A stretch of 64,000 nt of DNA from Papio anubis (GCF_008728515.1 NC_044977.1:189275987-189339986); one strand, 5' to 3'; positions 10,041 through 22,554 are shown, numbered from the stretch's first letter. Notes: generated from the sequence alone by a model not told the origin. Numbers and translations: made by a program.

Positions 10041-11929
10041 CTAGAGAATCAATTTAAAAGATCACTCTGTTTTTCTTTTTTCACATAAACATATTGTTTT
10101 CTTTCAATAAACCAAACTTTAGATGAAGGAATATTGCTTGGGAGAGAAATCTGGTTGTAGGTGGTTAAATCAAGTTGACGGCTTGCAGCTGTCCGCTGAT
10201 CAAATCAAAAAGGAAGGACTTATTTTACTACCCTGGTATATGGAACTAAAACATTAAATGGAAAGAGTATGGAAGAGGCAGATTTGTTTTCTTCTATATA
10301 TTCATAAGAGTCACCTCAGATTTTTATAAAATACTTCATGTTTTGAGGCAGATTTATTTTCTTTAGGCATTAGGTATTTTAAAAATTGTTAATATGCATT
10401 TGTTGTAGGAAGATGATAAAATTATGACAGATGTGATCTACACTCACACATCTAGCTTTATCCATTCAGCTTTGTCTTATAATAACATGATTGAGGACGA
10501 TTGAAAGTTTGAATAAATGTACTATTTTCTAGAACAGTATGATGATATAAATTAAGGAATTACCTGTGGACAAGAAAGACTTTCAAAAAGCAGCTTATGT
10601 TTATTTACCCCGATAGTAATACGCTAAAATATTTGGACTTTTACTAGTAGGTGAGTTGATATTTGTCATAAACTGAATAAAGATTTGAGATTTGATTCTA
10701 GAAGGAAAAATTGCCAAACGATAGATTTGCTTATTCAAAGCCAATTTCTAGTTCCCAACTTCAACAGTGACATTTCATAGCATTGTTTTTTAAATTTGAA
10801 AAACCAAATTTTCAGTGCATTTTGAAGCCCCTGAGGGATGCTGATTATGAATAAGATCTCTACTATCCTATTATTTTAGGTTCTGCTGTTGTTGTTTTTG
10901 TGCTTTTTAAAAATATGACTGAACTCTGAATTTTCAGGTCCAGATCACAGGACTATAATGTCGAGAAACTTAGTTTTTAGTAAGTGTCTAGAGCACTTTT
11001 GATGAGGGAATATCCTGCATTTTATGCAGTTTAGATCATGCTATAAAAAATCTCTTAAGATTTTTCCACTGACCCTCAACACTATCATCCACCTGAGAAA
11101 AAAGTTCATTAAGTTCAGTGAGGCAGCCACTCTATTTTGAGATTATTCAAATAAGGTTTAAATTAGAAATATGCATTCACTCTGCTTTTAAGCATGTTTT
11201 CAATTGGTTCTCCTCTTTCTCTTCCTGTTCCCCCGATTCTATAAACCTACTTTAGTTTTATTTGTGAATTATAGTTTTATTAGGACCAAATAAAATGTAT
11301 ATGCCACTTTACGTATTATGTCATAAATATACATTCTTTTACCAAGAGTTATTTACAAGGGCTTACTGCCAAAGTCAAAGTGTGTGCAAAAATAGAAGCA
11401 GAGCAATTTGGAATCTTAGTCTAGCTTGTAGATGAAATGAGCTCATTCATAAATAACTTTCTCTTTTTCTGTTTATTTATATGCAGTAATGGCAATGAAA
11501 ATCATAATTCTGGTACCCCTTCAGTTCTCTTCTACACAACGTTTTTAAATTAAAAAACAAACTCACAGTGCTAGCAAGACTGCAATGAAAGCACTACCCC
11601 TATATAGTGCCAATAGCCTTGTGAACTGGAATAATTTTTTAGGAAAAGTAAGGTACCAAATTGTATCAAGAATTGTAAAGATATTTCTACTCTTTGAATC
11701 AGTAATTCTTCATTTGAAAATATGCCCTAATGAAATAACATCTAAATGAGATAGTTTTGCATATACAATGTTCAGTGCAGCATTATCTGTAATAGCAAAA
11801 TCACTGGGAAAACCAAATGATAGCTAATGGTTCAGTAAGCTGTGAAACATCAAAGCAATGGACTATGGTAGAGCCCTTAACAACAAAATATATAATGCTA
11901 ATGTAGAAACCTGGGGCATACTGTGATAT
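10041..11929. other. AT-rich start of ATP13A5 intron 1
   Basis: AT-rich DNA without a recognised exon. The part after 11700 probably belongs to old L1 sequence. Confidence 0.5.
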
Positions 11930-12617
11930 AATGTAAAATGGAGAAAAGAACAAAGAACAAGCAGAATAAATGGAAAACAAGTAGCAACATTATGAAATTT
12001 AACCCAACTATATTAGTCATTACATTAAATGCATATGGCCTTAATACTATGATTAAAAGCAAAGATTATTAGACTAGATAATAAAAGGCCTATTGTATGC
12101 TATTTACAGGAGACACACTTTAAACATAAAGAAGTGGATACATTAAAAAGAAAAAGAAAGGGAAAATACACCATGCAAAAAGTAGAAGAAAGCTGATATT
12201 GCTGTATTACTATCACACAAATTATATTTAAGGATAGTTAAGGAAAAAATACTATGAGAGAAAAGGAAGGATATTTCATAAGCTAAAAGATCAATTCAAC
12301 AGGAGAACATAACAATCCCAAATTTTTGCACTCTAAAAAACATAGTTTCAAAATTTATAAAGCAAAATTGATAGAATTTAAATCTATTCTCATCATTGGA
12401 GATTTTAGCGCAACCCCCTCTCAACAACCAACAGAATAAGCAGACAAAACATTCCGTAGGAATACAGGAAGCCTGAACAACTCCACTAGCTACATTGATC
12501 TAATTGACAAATATAGAAAATTACAGCCAACAACTGCAGAATTCAAATATTTTTCAAGTACACATAAAATACTTACCTAAATTGAGCATATTCTCAGACA
12601 TAAAGTATAATGACATT

Positions 12618-12922
12618 GGCCGGGCGCGGTGGCTCAAGCCTGTAATCCCAGCACTTTGGGAGGCCGAGGTGGGCGGATCACGAGGTCATGAGATCGAGAC
12701 CATCCTGGCTAACACGGTGAAACCCCTTCTCTACTAAAAAGTACAAAAAACTAGCCGGGCGAGGTGGCGGGAGCCTGTAGTCCCAGCTACTCCGGAGGCT
12801 GAGGCAGGAGAATGGCGTGAACCCGGGAGGCGGAGCTTGCAGTGAGCTGAGATCCGGCCACTGCACTCCAGCCTGGGCGGCAGAGCCAGACTCCGTCTCA
12901 AAAAAAAAAAAAAAAAAAAAAA
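12618..12922 (+). mobile_element. AluYR-type element with perfect target-site duplication
   Basis: Full-length young Alu with GGCTCAAGCCTG and GAGATCCGGCCACTG, bases I associate with cercopithecid AluYR. It is flanked on both sides by AAAGTATAATGACATT (16 bp, perfect) and interrupts the old L1 ORF2. Confidence 0.95.
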
Positions 12923-14485
12923 GTATAATGACATTATAATTAAACTAGAAATTTAAAACGGAATAACTTAAAAATTCCCAAATATTTGGAAAGTAAACAA
13001 CATATTTTGAAATAATACATGTAAGTCAAATAAAAAATTACAATAAACATTATGAAATCTTTTGAACTGAATGAAAATGAAAATTGAGAAGTAAAAATTC
13101 ATGGAATGGAATTAAGACAATTCTTACAGAGAAATTTACAGCTTTAGATGCATATCTTAGTAAAGAAAAAAAGTTTGAAATCAATAAACTAAGCTTCCAA
13201 CTCAAGAAGTTATAGAAAAAAAGCAAATTAAACCCCCAAAAAGGAAAAAATTACAAAGATGAGTGCAGAAATAAGACAGAAAGTAGAAATACAACACAAT
13301 ACAATACAATAGAGAAAAACAGCAAAGCCAAACGGGTACCCTGAAAAGATTAATAACATTGATAAACTCATCAATAAATACAAATATTTTATGTTTATTA
13401 CAGAAAATTAATGCGCATTTTAAAAGCTCCCTGCAAAGAAATCTTCAAGCTCAGAGAACTTGTGGTTCCTTTGAAATATTTATGATAGAAATGATACTAT
13501 TATTTTACAAACCTCTTTATAAGTAGAAGAGATGAAAATTCCCCCAGTTTGTTTTATGAAGCTATAGCATGCTCAGACACCAAACTCTGATAAATATGTG
13601 GCAAGCAAGGAAAATTACAGGCTAAGCCCTGTCATGAACATAGATAAAATAATTCTAAAATAGATTATCTAACTAAATCAGTGATATATTAAAAGTTTAG
13701 TACATCACTACCAAATAATGTTTGTCCTAGAAATGCAAGGATTTAAAAATCAAAAACTAAACTATGTGCAGATAACGTGCTATATACATAAAAATATCCA
13801 AAAGAATATACAAAGTATAAGAGTTAATAAGTGAATTTATTCAGATTGCTGAACACTAGGTCAATATAGGAAAACCAATTGTATTTGTATACATTAGTAA
13901 CAATTGATGACAACATCTTTAAGCTAACATCACCTGTCAATGATGAAATACCTTCAATAATAAATACCTTCAAAGAAAGAAATTACCTTATCAATAATTA
14001 CTAATCAAAGTTGTATCAAGTACAGTCTAAGTAGTCTGAAACAGTGCATATGATCACTAAGAGAAAGTAAAGACCTAAATAAATGAAGAGCTGTATTAAG
14101 TTTGGGGATTAGCCATCAGTAATCCAATTTAAAATCTCTTCAGACTTCTGTGTGTGTGTGTGTGGTAATTGACAACTTGATTCTAAAGTTGGAATGGAAA
14201 TGCAAAGGATGTAGGATAGTCAAGACAATTTTTGAAATGAATAAATGTGGAATAATTATGCCACCAGAAGTGAGGGCTTACCACAGAGCCACAGTAATTA
14301 AGAAAATGAGGTATACACACAAGTATAAACAAAAACAGCAACAAAACAAAGTCCAAAAAGAGACTCAAACATATTTCTTCACTTGCGAGAAAGGAGCCAC
14401 TGCAATCTGTGGGGGAAAGGGTGATTTGCTCAACAAATAGTGACAGAGCAGAACGAACATTGCTGGAAAATAAATGAGTACAACA

Positions 14486-14511
14486 CCCCCGCCCCACCCC
14501 ACCCCACCCCA
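14486..14511 (-). repeat. C-rich/G-rich pentanucleotide run with G-quadruplex pattern
   Basis: On the minus strand this reads as five G-tracts of four to five bases separated by single bases (GGGGTGGGGTGGGGTGGGG followed by CGGGGG). It sits inside the degraded L1 ORF2. Confidence 0.85.
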
Positions 14512-14708
14512 CTGATTTATACCATATACAAAAATTCATCTGACATGGCACAAATATGTAAATGTGACAACTGAAACAATAAATCATCTGAAAGAAACCA
14601 TAGGATGAATTATTTTATGAACCTCAAGTAGGCAAATGTTTCTTAAACAGAAAATTAAAAAAAAAGACAAAGCAAATGTATTTGACTTTGTTAAAATTAA
14701 AACCTTCT

Positions 14709-15001
14709 GGTTGGGCTCAGTGGCTTATACCTGTAATCCTAGCGCTTTGGGAAGCTGAGGCTGGAGGATTGCTTGAGTCCAGGAGTTCAAGACCAGTCTG
14801 AGCAACATAGAAAGACGCTGTCTCTACATGTTTTTTTTTTAATTAGCCAGCAATGGTGGTGCACACCTGTTGTTCCAGTTCCTCAGGAGGCAGAGGTGGG
14901 AGGGTCGCTTGAGCCCAGGAGTTCAGGGCTTTGGTGAGCCATAATTGCGCCACTTCCACTCAGCCCGGGCAACAGTGAGACCCTGTCTCTACTGTCTCTA
15001 A
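14709..15001 (+). mobile_element. AluJ
   Basis: Diverged Alu ('TTGGGCTCAGTGGCTTATAC' start) inserted in the L1 tract. Confidence 0.88.
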
Positions 15002-15080
15002 GTTTTCTAAAAATATATAGAAATGAATGTTTAAAATAAAGAAAATTAAAAGGTTCAGTTGATTAAAAGGTCTCTGAAGA

Positions 15081-15381
15081 GGCCAGGCATGGTGGCTCAC
15101 ACTGTAATCCCGGCACGTTGGGAGGCCAAGATGGGAGGATCGTTTGAGCCCAGGAATTCAAGATTAACTTGGGCAACATAGTGAGACCACATCTCGACAA
15201 AAATTAAAAATGAAAAAATTAGCCAGGCACAGTGACACACACCTGTAGTCCCAGCTATTCACAAGGCTGAGGCAGGAGGATACCCAGAGCCCAGGAGTTC
15301 AAGATGGTAGTGAGTTGTATTTGTGTCACTGCACTCCAGGCTGGGTGACAGAACAAGACCTGTCTCCTCCCACAAAAAAAA
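15081..15381 (+). mobile_element. AluJ
   Basis: Diverged full-length Alu with a short A-tail, flanked by related GTCTCTGAAGA and GTCTCTGGAGA sequences (imperfect target-site duplication). Confidence 0.9.
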
Positions 15382-15391
15382 GTCTCTGGAG

Positions 15392-15435
15392 AAAATAGAT
15401 AGATAGATAGACGGATGTAGATATAGATAATGTTA
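15392..15435. repeat. (GATA)n-like microsatellite
   Basis: ATAGATAGATAGATAGA followed by degenerate GATA units, just 3' of an AluJ tail. Confidence 0.8.
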
Positions 15436-16700
15436 TATCTAGATATGAAAAGGACTCATATTTAAGATATATAAAAACCTATTACAAATCAATTAAAAAT
15501 AAATATATAATAAAAATGGGCAAATGACTTGAATAGATATCTTACACAAGAGAATTTCCAAAGAGATTATAATAGTCAACAACCTGCTCAATATCATAAA
15601 TCATTAGGAAATACAAAATAAAGCTACAGTGATGTCACAGTCTAGAATAGCTAAAATAATCCTAAAATGAAACAAAGTTGGAAGATTTACACAACCATAT
15701 TTGAGAACTTACTCTGAAGTTGCACAATGACACAATGATATAACCACAGAATAGCTAAAATTAGAAAGACTGAACATATAAAGTGTTGGTAAAGATAGGA
15801 AGCAGCTGAACTGTCATGTTGAGAGTGTGAACTGGGTATATACATTTTAAAAAACTGTGTTGTTAACGATATGACTATGAGTGAATAACTCCCCTCTTAG
15901 ATTTTTGCACAAGAGAAATGAATGTATATGTCTCCCAAAATATTTGTACAAGATTCAGATATACTTTATGCATAAGAACACGAAACTGGAAACAATCTGA
16001 AGGTCCACAAACACGAGAAAGATAAATAATTTTGTGTTTTCATACAATGTAATAAATAATACAACGCAATAAAACATAATGAACCTCTGATGCACACATC
16101 AGCATGGATGAATTTCACAGATCTATTGAGCAAATGGAGTACCATAAAGCAATACTATTCTATCCTATTCTATTCATATGAAGTTCAAAAATGAGCAAAA
16201 TTGATTAAGGATAGAAGTAATTGAATTGTACACTTAAGATCTCTGTACTTTATTGACACTTTACTTACACATGTCAGCAGAGGGTTAAAAAAGAAAAAGT
16301 GAGGTGAGTTTATTACTGTTCCAAGCAGACAGAAAGTACATTACTTTAATTGGGATAGATTGGGAAAGAGAAAACAGCAGCACAATTTGAGAAATTAATG
16401 AAAGAAGAAAGGGCCAAAGAAGAAATTTACATGGGAAATAGAGGGTTTGTTAACAGTAACCACCTCCTGGTGTGGATGATTGGTAAGAGTTGACTTTCAC
16501 TGAAGCAAAAGTAAAATCAGATCCCTAATAAAGAATATAGGTGAATGTAGGTGAAGAGGTTTCTGTGAAAGATGCTGCATATGACTGGGGATACCTCAAT
16601 ATCAAAATGTCAGAATTTTTTCTCTTTCAGTTAGCAAGAAGACAAAAACACAGAAAGGAGAGACAGAGAGAGGAGGAAGAAAAAAAAAAAGAAAGAAAGA

Positions 16701-16978
16701 ACCCAAATTTACATTCCCACCAGTACAGTCACTATGGAGAACAGTATGGAGGTTCCTTAAAAAACTGAAAATAGAATTAACATATGATCCAGCAATCTCA
16801 CTGTTGGATATATATCCAAAAGAAAGGAAATAAATATTTTGAAGAGATATCTTCACTCCTATGTTTATTATAGTCCTATTCACAGTTGCCAAGATATGGA
16901 ATTAACCTGTGTCCATCAATGGATGATTAAAGAAATGTGTATGTTACATATACACAATGGAGTATTATCCAGCCTTTA
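16701..16978 (+). mobile_element. L1 ORF2 3' end fragment
   Basis: Matches the end of ORF2 in older primate L1s ('CACTATGGAGAACAGTATGG' to 'GGAGTATTATCCAGCC') in plus orientation. It stops exactly where the consensus would continue with ATAAAAAAG. Confidence 0.85.
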
Positions 16979-16983
16979 CAGGG

Positions 16984-17345
16984 TACATGTGATATTTCGA
17001 TACAAGCATACAATATGCAATGATCAAATCTTGGTAATTGGGGTATCTACCCCCTCAAGCAGTTATCATTTCTTTGTGTTAGAAACACTCCAATTTCATT
17101 CTTTTTGTTATTTTGAACCCTTAACCATCCTCTTTTTATCTCTCTTCTGCCTACTACCCTTCCCAGCTTCTGGTAACTGACAGTCTACTCTCTATCTCCA
17201 TGAATTCAATTTCTTTCTAGCTTCCATGGATTAGTGAGAACATGCAATATTTGTCTTTCTAGGCCTGACATATTTCACTCAACATAATATCCTCCAGTTC
17301 TAGCCATGTTTTTGCAAATGACAGGATTTCATTCTTTTATTTTAA
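16984..17345 (-). mobile_element. L1 3' UTR segment in inverted orientation
   Basis: The reverse strand reads as the L1 3' region that normally follows 'CCAGCC', from 'GAATGAAATCCTGTCATTTG' to 'AAATATCACATGTACC'. Next to the plus-strand fragment at 16701-16978 this looks like a local inversion within one element. Confidence 0.8.
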
Positions 17346-17657
17346 AAATGTTATACCATAAAAAAGAAAAAAGAGAAGGAAAGAAGAAAGAAAGCAGCTT
17401 GTAAATGTCAGAGTAACTTTCTGGAATGTGTGGTTCCTTGAACAAAGATGAATAGAAACCATGTTTTTGCTTCTTTGATACACTGGCCTCATAAACCTTG
17501 GTAAAACTGCTTTCTAGATCGTTTCTGTTTTCCCAGAGGTGTGTGGCTGGGTATGGGACTTGAGATTTTTAAAGAATCACTGCTTTATCTGGTATTCTTT
17601 TAATCAAATACTTTCAATCAGCTTGTTAATGTTTAGAGTGATTACAGTTTATCACAG

Positions 17658-18016
17658 TGTATTAGTCCATTCTCACACTGCTATAAAGATACTACCTGTG
17701 ACTGGGTAATTTATAAAGGAAAGAGGTTTAATTGACTCACAGTTCCACACGGGCTGGGGAGGCCTCAGGAAACTTACAATCATGGTGGAAGGGGAAGCAG
17801 GGCATGTCTTACATGGCGGCAGGTGAGAGAAAGAGCAAAGAGGGAAGTGTCAGACACCAAACAACCAGATCTCGTGAGCACTCACCCACTATCATAAGAA
17901 CAGCATGTGGGAAACTACCCCCAAGATCCAATCACCTCCCACCCAGTCCCTCCCTTGACATGTGGGGATTACAATTCGAGATCAGATTTGGGTGGGGACA
18001 CAGCCAAACTATGTCA
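17658..18016 (-). mobile_element. MaLR solo LTR (THE1/MST type)
   Basis: TGTATTAGTCCATTCTCAC at the left and '...GGTGGGGACACAGCCAAAC' at the right are the reverse complement of a THE1/MST LTR. Five flanking bases are CACAG and TACAG. Confidence 0.9.
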
Positions 18017-18286
18017 TACAGTATATGTTTTCATCTTGACCAACTAATCAAAAGGAAAATTAGATTGTATAAATGATTATTCTTCTGATGTAGTCAGAGC
18101 CACTCAGACTTTTTCTGAATATTTACACACCCCCAGTAAAATCCACTAAGAAATTCAGGGTAGAGGAGAGAGCCAGGAGCAATGTTTGTACAATAAAAGG
18201 AAAATAAACAGTAGCCAGAGGTGTTGTTAATGTAAAGATACTGGAAATAGGATGAAAGTGTCTGAATCTCAAACCCATTATACATG

Positions 18287-18430
18287 GTTCCTTGTGAGTT
18301 TTGCCACTTATTACCTGTGAGCTCAGGATTTAATTTCTCTAAGTCTCTGTTTCCATCTCTGTACTTAGAGGAATATTAATAGCATACATGTGGAAAAGCA
18401 GTGAGGCTTAAAGAGAGGTGTAAGGTGTTG
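18287..18430 (+). mobile_element. MIR relic
   Basis: 'TTAATTTCTCTAAGTCTCTG' followed by a 'TCTGTACTTAGAGGAATATT' segment matches the MIR core. Confidence 0.6.
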
Positions 18431-19002
18431 AGAGAAAAAGCAGCTCAGTCAATGATAACAGGTGATGATAGGTTCAGTCACAGGAGGAAAGAGATGACTT
18501 TCAGCTTTTAGTTGCAATATAGCGGATCAAGACTGGTAATAGAAACAGCCTGTGTTCCATGAGGCCAGGAACCCAGATCTGCCACCTATTAGTGAGTTGA
18601 ATAGCACAGAAATTGGGCCCATCTTCACACAGACTTGATTTGTATTCTGTCTAAACAGTGGTGTTCCTTCACATTTTTGTTTCCTATAGAATTCTGAAAG
18701 AGGTACCACAGCCCAAAAAGTCTTTTTCTAGGCCCAGAATACAAAGGAAGCAATCTGGATTAGGAATAACAGTGAAATATGCATGCACTTTTTCACAGAG
18801 GTTATTGCTGTAAATCGCAACTTAGAGCCAGACTTTCCTTCCAGATCTGACACCAGAACCTCTTTTCTTTATACCCTACCCCACTGCCTTCTAGAAGCTC
18901 TTGCTTCTGTCCTTTGCTCCACTATTTACCAGCTGTGATTCAAACTTGCTGAACTTCGGATTTTTCATGTGAAAATGTGGCTGCTTGTAAAATGCATCAG
19001 AA

Positions 19003-19235
19003 GTAGTTTGGTGTAGCAGTTAAAAGCTGAAGATACGGCATGGGAAAACCAAGTTCAAATCATACCTCCACCATGTAACCACATATAAGACTTTGGCAAC
19101 CGACTTTACTTCTGATGCCTTAATTTCCTCCTCCACAGATGAGAATAATAATAATCACTATTGTCTAGGGTTATTGTTAGAAACTAATAAGATAATGCAT
19201 GCAATGCATTTAGCAAAGTTCCTGAAACATTTTGA
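19003..19235 (+). mobile_element. MIR relic
   Basis: 'GGTGTAGCAGTTAAAAGC', 'GACTTTGGCAACCGACTTTA' and 'CACAGATGAGAATAATAATA' follow the MIR consensus order. Confidence 0.8.
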
Positions 19236-19376
19236 GCCCTTAATATGTGTCAAAAATTATCTTGTGTAACAAACTCGATAAAATTTCAGTAATAAGTGAC
19301 TAATCCCAATGGACTCATTGTAAAATAGTTTGACCACAAGCAATATGCAAAACTAAACACTATCTGTGAACACCAT

Positions 19377-19910
19377 TGTAAGGAACATGGCTGTGTTTTG
19401 GTCAAGGATAGGCCGAGGTAGGATGTTTACATCCTGCGTGACTCAGTGAGTTTGCAGTGTAGGCGTGTAACTCCACTTGTTATCAGAGCCATGTAGCCAT
19501 AACATGGGAAGGCCATCCCTTGGCCCTATACCATTATTGTCTGTAAAAGGTATAATTGCCTTACTGACACTATACAGATGTGCTCATGCCCAGAGAAAGA
19601 GAGAGAGAGCCAGAGCTGTCCGTTTTTGCAGACAGACAGAAGTGAGCCAGCCAGGACACAGCTCAGCCCGCTTGCACTAAGAGTTAAGCTGCTGACCTTC
19701 AAGGGAGAGCCAGTCACACAGCTGCATGTGGGAGCCATTGGACTAAGGAGCCGAGACAGAGCAGTGTAAGAGAGCTGCTGGTGAGAGGGCTGCTGAATAA
19801 AGCCTTATTTCACCTACCTACAGCCCCTGAGTGCTTTCAGCTGTCTGCCATTTATCCACCCACTCCCTTCAGACCTCAGCATGGGCTGGAACCTGACCCC
19901 AAACATGACA
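19377..19910 (+). mobile_element. Solo LTR with perfect 5-bp target-site duplication
   Basis: TG...CA bounded 534-bp unit flanked by ACCAT at 19372-19376 and 19911-19915. It contains a poly(A) signal AATAAAG near 19796 and a TATAATT-like box near 19549, as expected of an LTR promoter and terminator. I cannot name the family with confidence; the 5-bp duplication suits ERVL/MaLR or some ERV1 groups. Confidence 0.8.
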
Positions 19911-20118
19911 ACCATAGTTGAATTTCTCAAAGTGATTGATTCAATGGCTTCCATGGAGCTTTTGCTTTTCCCAAAGAGCACAAGTGGTCAAAACTGAAGT
20001 CAGAATAAAGCTAAAAAGAAAACTGCTCACTTTTGCAGTATGTGAAACTTGAGAGAAGGGCTTTAGCATAAACAGCAAATTGACTCAGATTAGTTAGATG
20101 CAATAACTATAAATGCAA

Positions 20119-20146
20119 GTACACACACACACACACACACACACAT
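20119..20146. repeat. (CA)n microsatellite
   Basis: Pure CA dinucleotide run in ATP13A5 intron 1. Confidence 0.9.
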
Positions 20147-20229
20147 ATGCACCAGTACAATCATTCTTTACACATACAGGAGGAAAAAAGTTAATTAACA
20201 TGATAGAGCACCTTACCTTTGATGTTTGT

Positions 20230-20345
20230 ATAATGTGACCTTGTATATGTTACTTAACTGAGCCTCCATTTACTCAGTTGTAAAATGGATATAAGTCGCT
20301 ACCTCATAAAAGTTAAATGAGAACATACATTAAGTACAGCATATA
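20230..20345 (+). mobile_element. MIR relic
   Basis: 'GACCTTGTATATGTTACTTA', 'TGTAAAATGGATATAA' match MIR. Confidence 0.65.
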
Positions 20346-21020
20346 AAAGGCAGTTTTTAAATTATATTTTTTATTTTCTTTATAGGTAGCTGTTTCACTT
20401 ACCATCAGAGGTGGAACTAAGATTGGCCGAATTCCTCAGGAAAAGAGAATTATAGGGTGCAGCGTCATCTAAACATGGTTTCTTCCCCAAATTCTCTTTT
20501 GGTGGGATTCTCTTTGTCTTGTAGAAGCAATCCCTGGGTTCTCTTCCTGCCTTTTAACCGAATTTTCATTGTATCCAGAGTACTGGCATTAATGCAAAAC
20601 TGGTATTCTGAACAAGGTCGTCTTTGTTTTTCTGTAAATCCTTTTATTCTTACATTCACTGTTCATGTGTTTAGCCATCTAAAATATCTGTTGAGCACCC
20701 ACTACGCATAAGCAAAGCAGTGTGCAATTCAGAGTCTTTGGAATGGGTATTTTGGGTTATAGCTCCTAACACACTCACTTAAACCAAGATTCTTACAGCA
20801 CAAAGTTACTAATCTATTTACTCACCCAAGACATCACATAAACAACTCCCACTATAATAATTCTGTTCTGCAAATGGCAATGCCAGTTTTTGCTTGTTTA
20901 TTTGTTCTGCTGAGATGGGTTCAGCTTTTCCATGGACAAGAATATTACAACAGCCTTAGAGCAAGGTCGATTTTTCTGTGTAGGTCTAAGCTTCTAGATG
21001 CTTGACTCACGGTCAAGGAG

Positions 21021-21145
21021 ATTATATTTCAGTATCTTTTCCTATTATATTTCAATGTCCTTTCAATGTCCATTCCTTTCCAATGTCCTGTGTACATTAT
21101 ATTTCAATGTCCTTCCTGTGGACACTATATTTCAATGTCCTTCCT
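21021..21145. repeat. Degenerate tandem repeat with ATATTTCAATGTCC core
   Basis: The core recurs near 21024 (diverged), 21047, 21099 and 21127, spaced about 23-52 bases; the last two units are 28 bases apart. Confidence 0.75.
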
Positions 21146-21540
21146 CTGGCTAGAATTCATCATGTTTTATCTGCTTGTGTTTTTTAAGCAACAATCACAG
21201 CACCAAGTTTCTATTCCTTATTAACAATCTGCCCTTTGTTGTCTATCTGGACTTGCCCAAAGGGGTTCCTTTACATGTTATAGATGGGAGGACATTCTCA
21301 AAACTGTTTTCTGATCTCTACCTCAAGGTTCTTCTCTTTAATGTTCGGATAATGTTGTCCTTAGTTAATTGATCATGTTGGTATGGTTGTTTTTCTTCAA
21401 TCTCCTATTACTATTTGGTTTGCCCATGTGTAGTAATTTGAATTAGTTGCAACCAATTACCAAGCATTGCTAATCATAGTTTCATATTATGCCCTGCATT
21501 CATGCCATGGAGTACCCTTTGTGTAGCGATATGATGTCTT

Positions 21541-21822
21541 TTTTTTTTCTTTTTTTTTTTTGAGACAGAGTCTCACTCTGTCACCCAGGCATCTGCCACT
21601 GCAAGCTCCGCCTCCTGGGTTCACGCCATTCTCCTGCCTCAGCCTCCCGAGTAGCTGGGACTACAGGCACCTGCCACCACGCCCGGCTACTTTTTGTATT
21701 TTTTAGTAGAGATAGGGTTTCAATGTGTCGGCCAAGATGGTCTCAATCTCCTGACCTTGTGATCTGCCTGCCTCAGGCTCCCAAAGTGCTGGGATTACAA
21801 GCGTGAGCCACCATGCCCGGCC
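21541..21822 (-). mobile_element. Alu with internal deletion
   Basis: Minus-strand AluY/S-like copy. 'CACCCAGGC' is followed at once by 'ATCTGCCACTGCAAGC', so about 30 bases of the right monomer are missing. Confidence 0.93.
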
Positions 21823-22554
21823 AAGATATAATGTCTTGGATCCCTTTTACTTTTATCTATATTTGACAATAAGAACTAATTGAGTCTATTCGACAATAAG
21901 ATCCTTCTGAGTCCTTAGGTGTTATTTCTCACAACAACCTTATGAAACAGGCATTATTATTTCCTAAAATAACTATTAATATTCATAAATTATTTGTAGA
22001 ACAAAGAAACAGTCTTGGAAATGTATGTTCAAAATAAATACTAAATCATTCAGTCTGGAGTAAGATAAACCTTTCACTATCTAGCAGTGTGATTTGAAAC
22101 CCAACACAAAACAGAGGAACATATCCCACTGTTGGCTACAGGTATTCCCATAATTTCAGCCGGCATTACTATTACAAGAGTGCTAACACATAGTCCTCCT
22201 GCAAGTAAAAGCGCAACTAAGGACCTTTGTTTGGTGAGGCCAACAGCAGAGAGCAGCGAGTCTGCCTCAAAAGATAATGAGATGCCTGGCCTGATTAGCA
22301 AGAACAATTTCTGAAAACAGAATTTGCCCTAGATCAAGGGCATGGGACAACATGGCAAGTTCGGTTAAAAGTCACTTGTAAAATAAGAGCATTGTTAACC
22401 AGGGAGGGAGTCTCAGAGATTACTTGGTTCAAATTTCTCTCTAGGAAAAAACAGCTATACAGCGTCCTTCGCAGATGAGCACCTGCGTCTGCTTAAGAGG
22501 GGCTTTTCGTTGCCTTACAGGGCTGCATACTCTCTTGTTGGAGAGCTGTGATGG

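Larger units (their letters stand above)
11930..16250 (+). mobile_element. Old L1 ORF2 tract (degenerate), interrupted by Alus
   Basis: Decayed L1 ORF2 sequence can be followed across the region in order. A stretch near 12000-12600 matches the endonuclease/early RT part, 12925-13400 the segment before 'AAAAGATTAATAACATTGATAA', and 14160-15700 the later part. Many stops and indels make it non-coding. Three Alus (12618, 14709, 15081) are inserted. Confidence 0.8.

Noticed and set aside
9539..10088. Plus-strand open frames over 9539-10088
   Set aside because: They are shadows of ATP13A5 exon 2, which is on the minus strand and well supported.
16541..16768. Plus-strand frame with a Lys/Glu/Arg-rich end
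   Set aside because: The charged run comes from an A/G-rich simple stretch at an L1 boundary.
19477..19769. Two plus-strand frames of 63-67 codons
   Set aside because: They are contained in the solo LTR at 19377-19910 and have no retroviral domain.
22077..22314. Overlapping 60-76 codon open frames on both strands with a hydrophobic minus-strand peptide
   Set aside because: No recognisable family, no splice sites in phase, and the overlap on opposite strands suggests chance.
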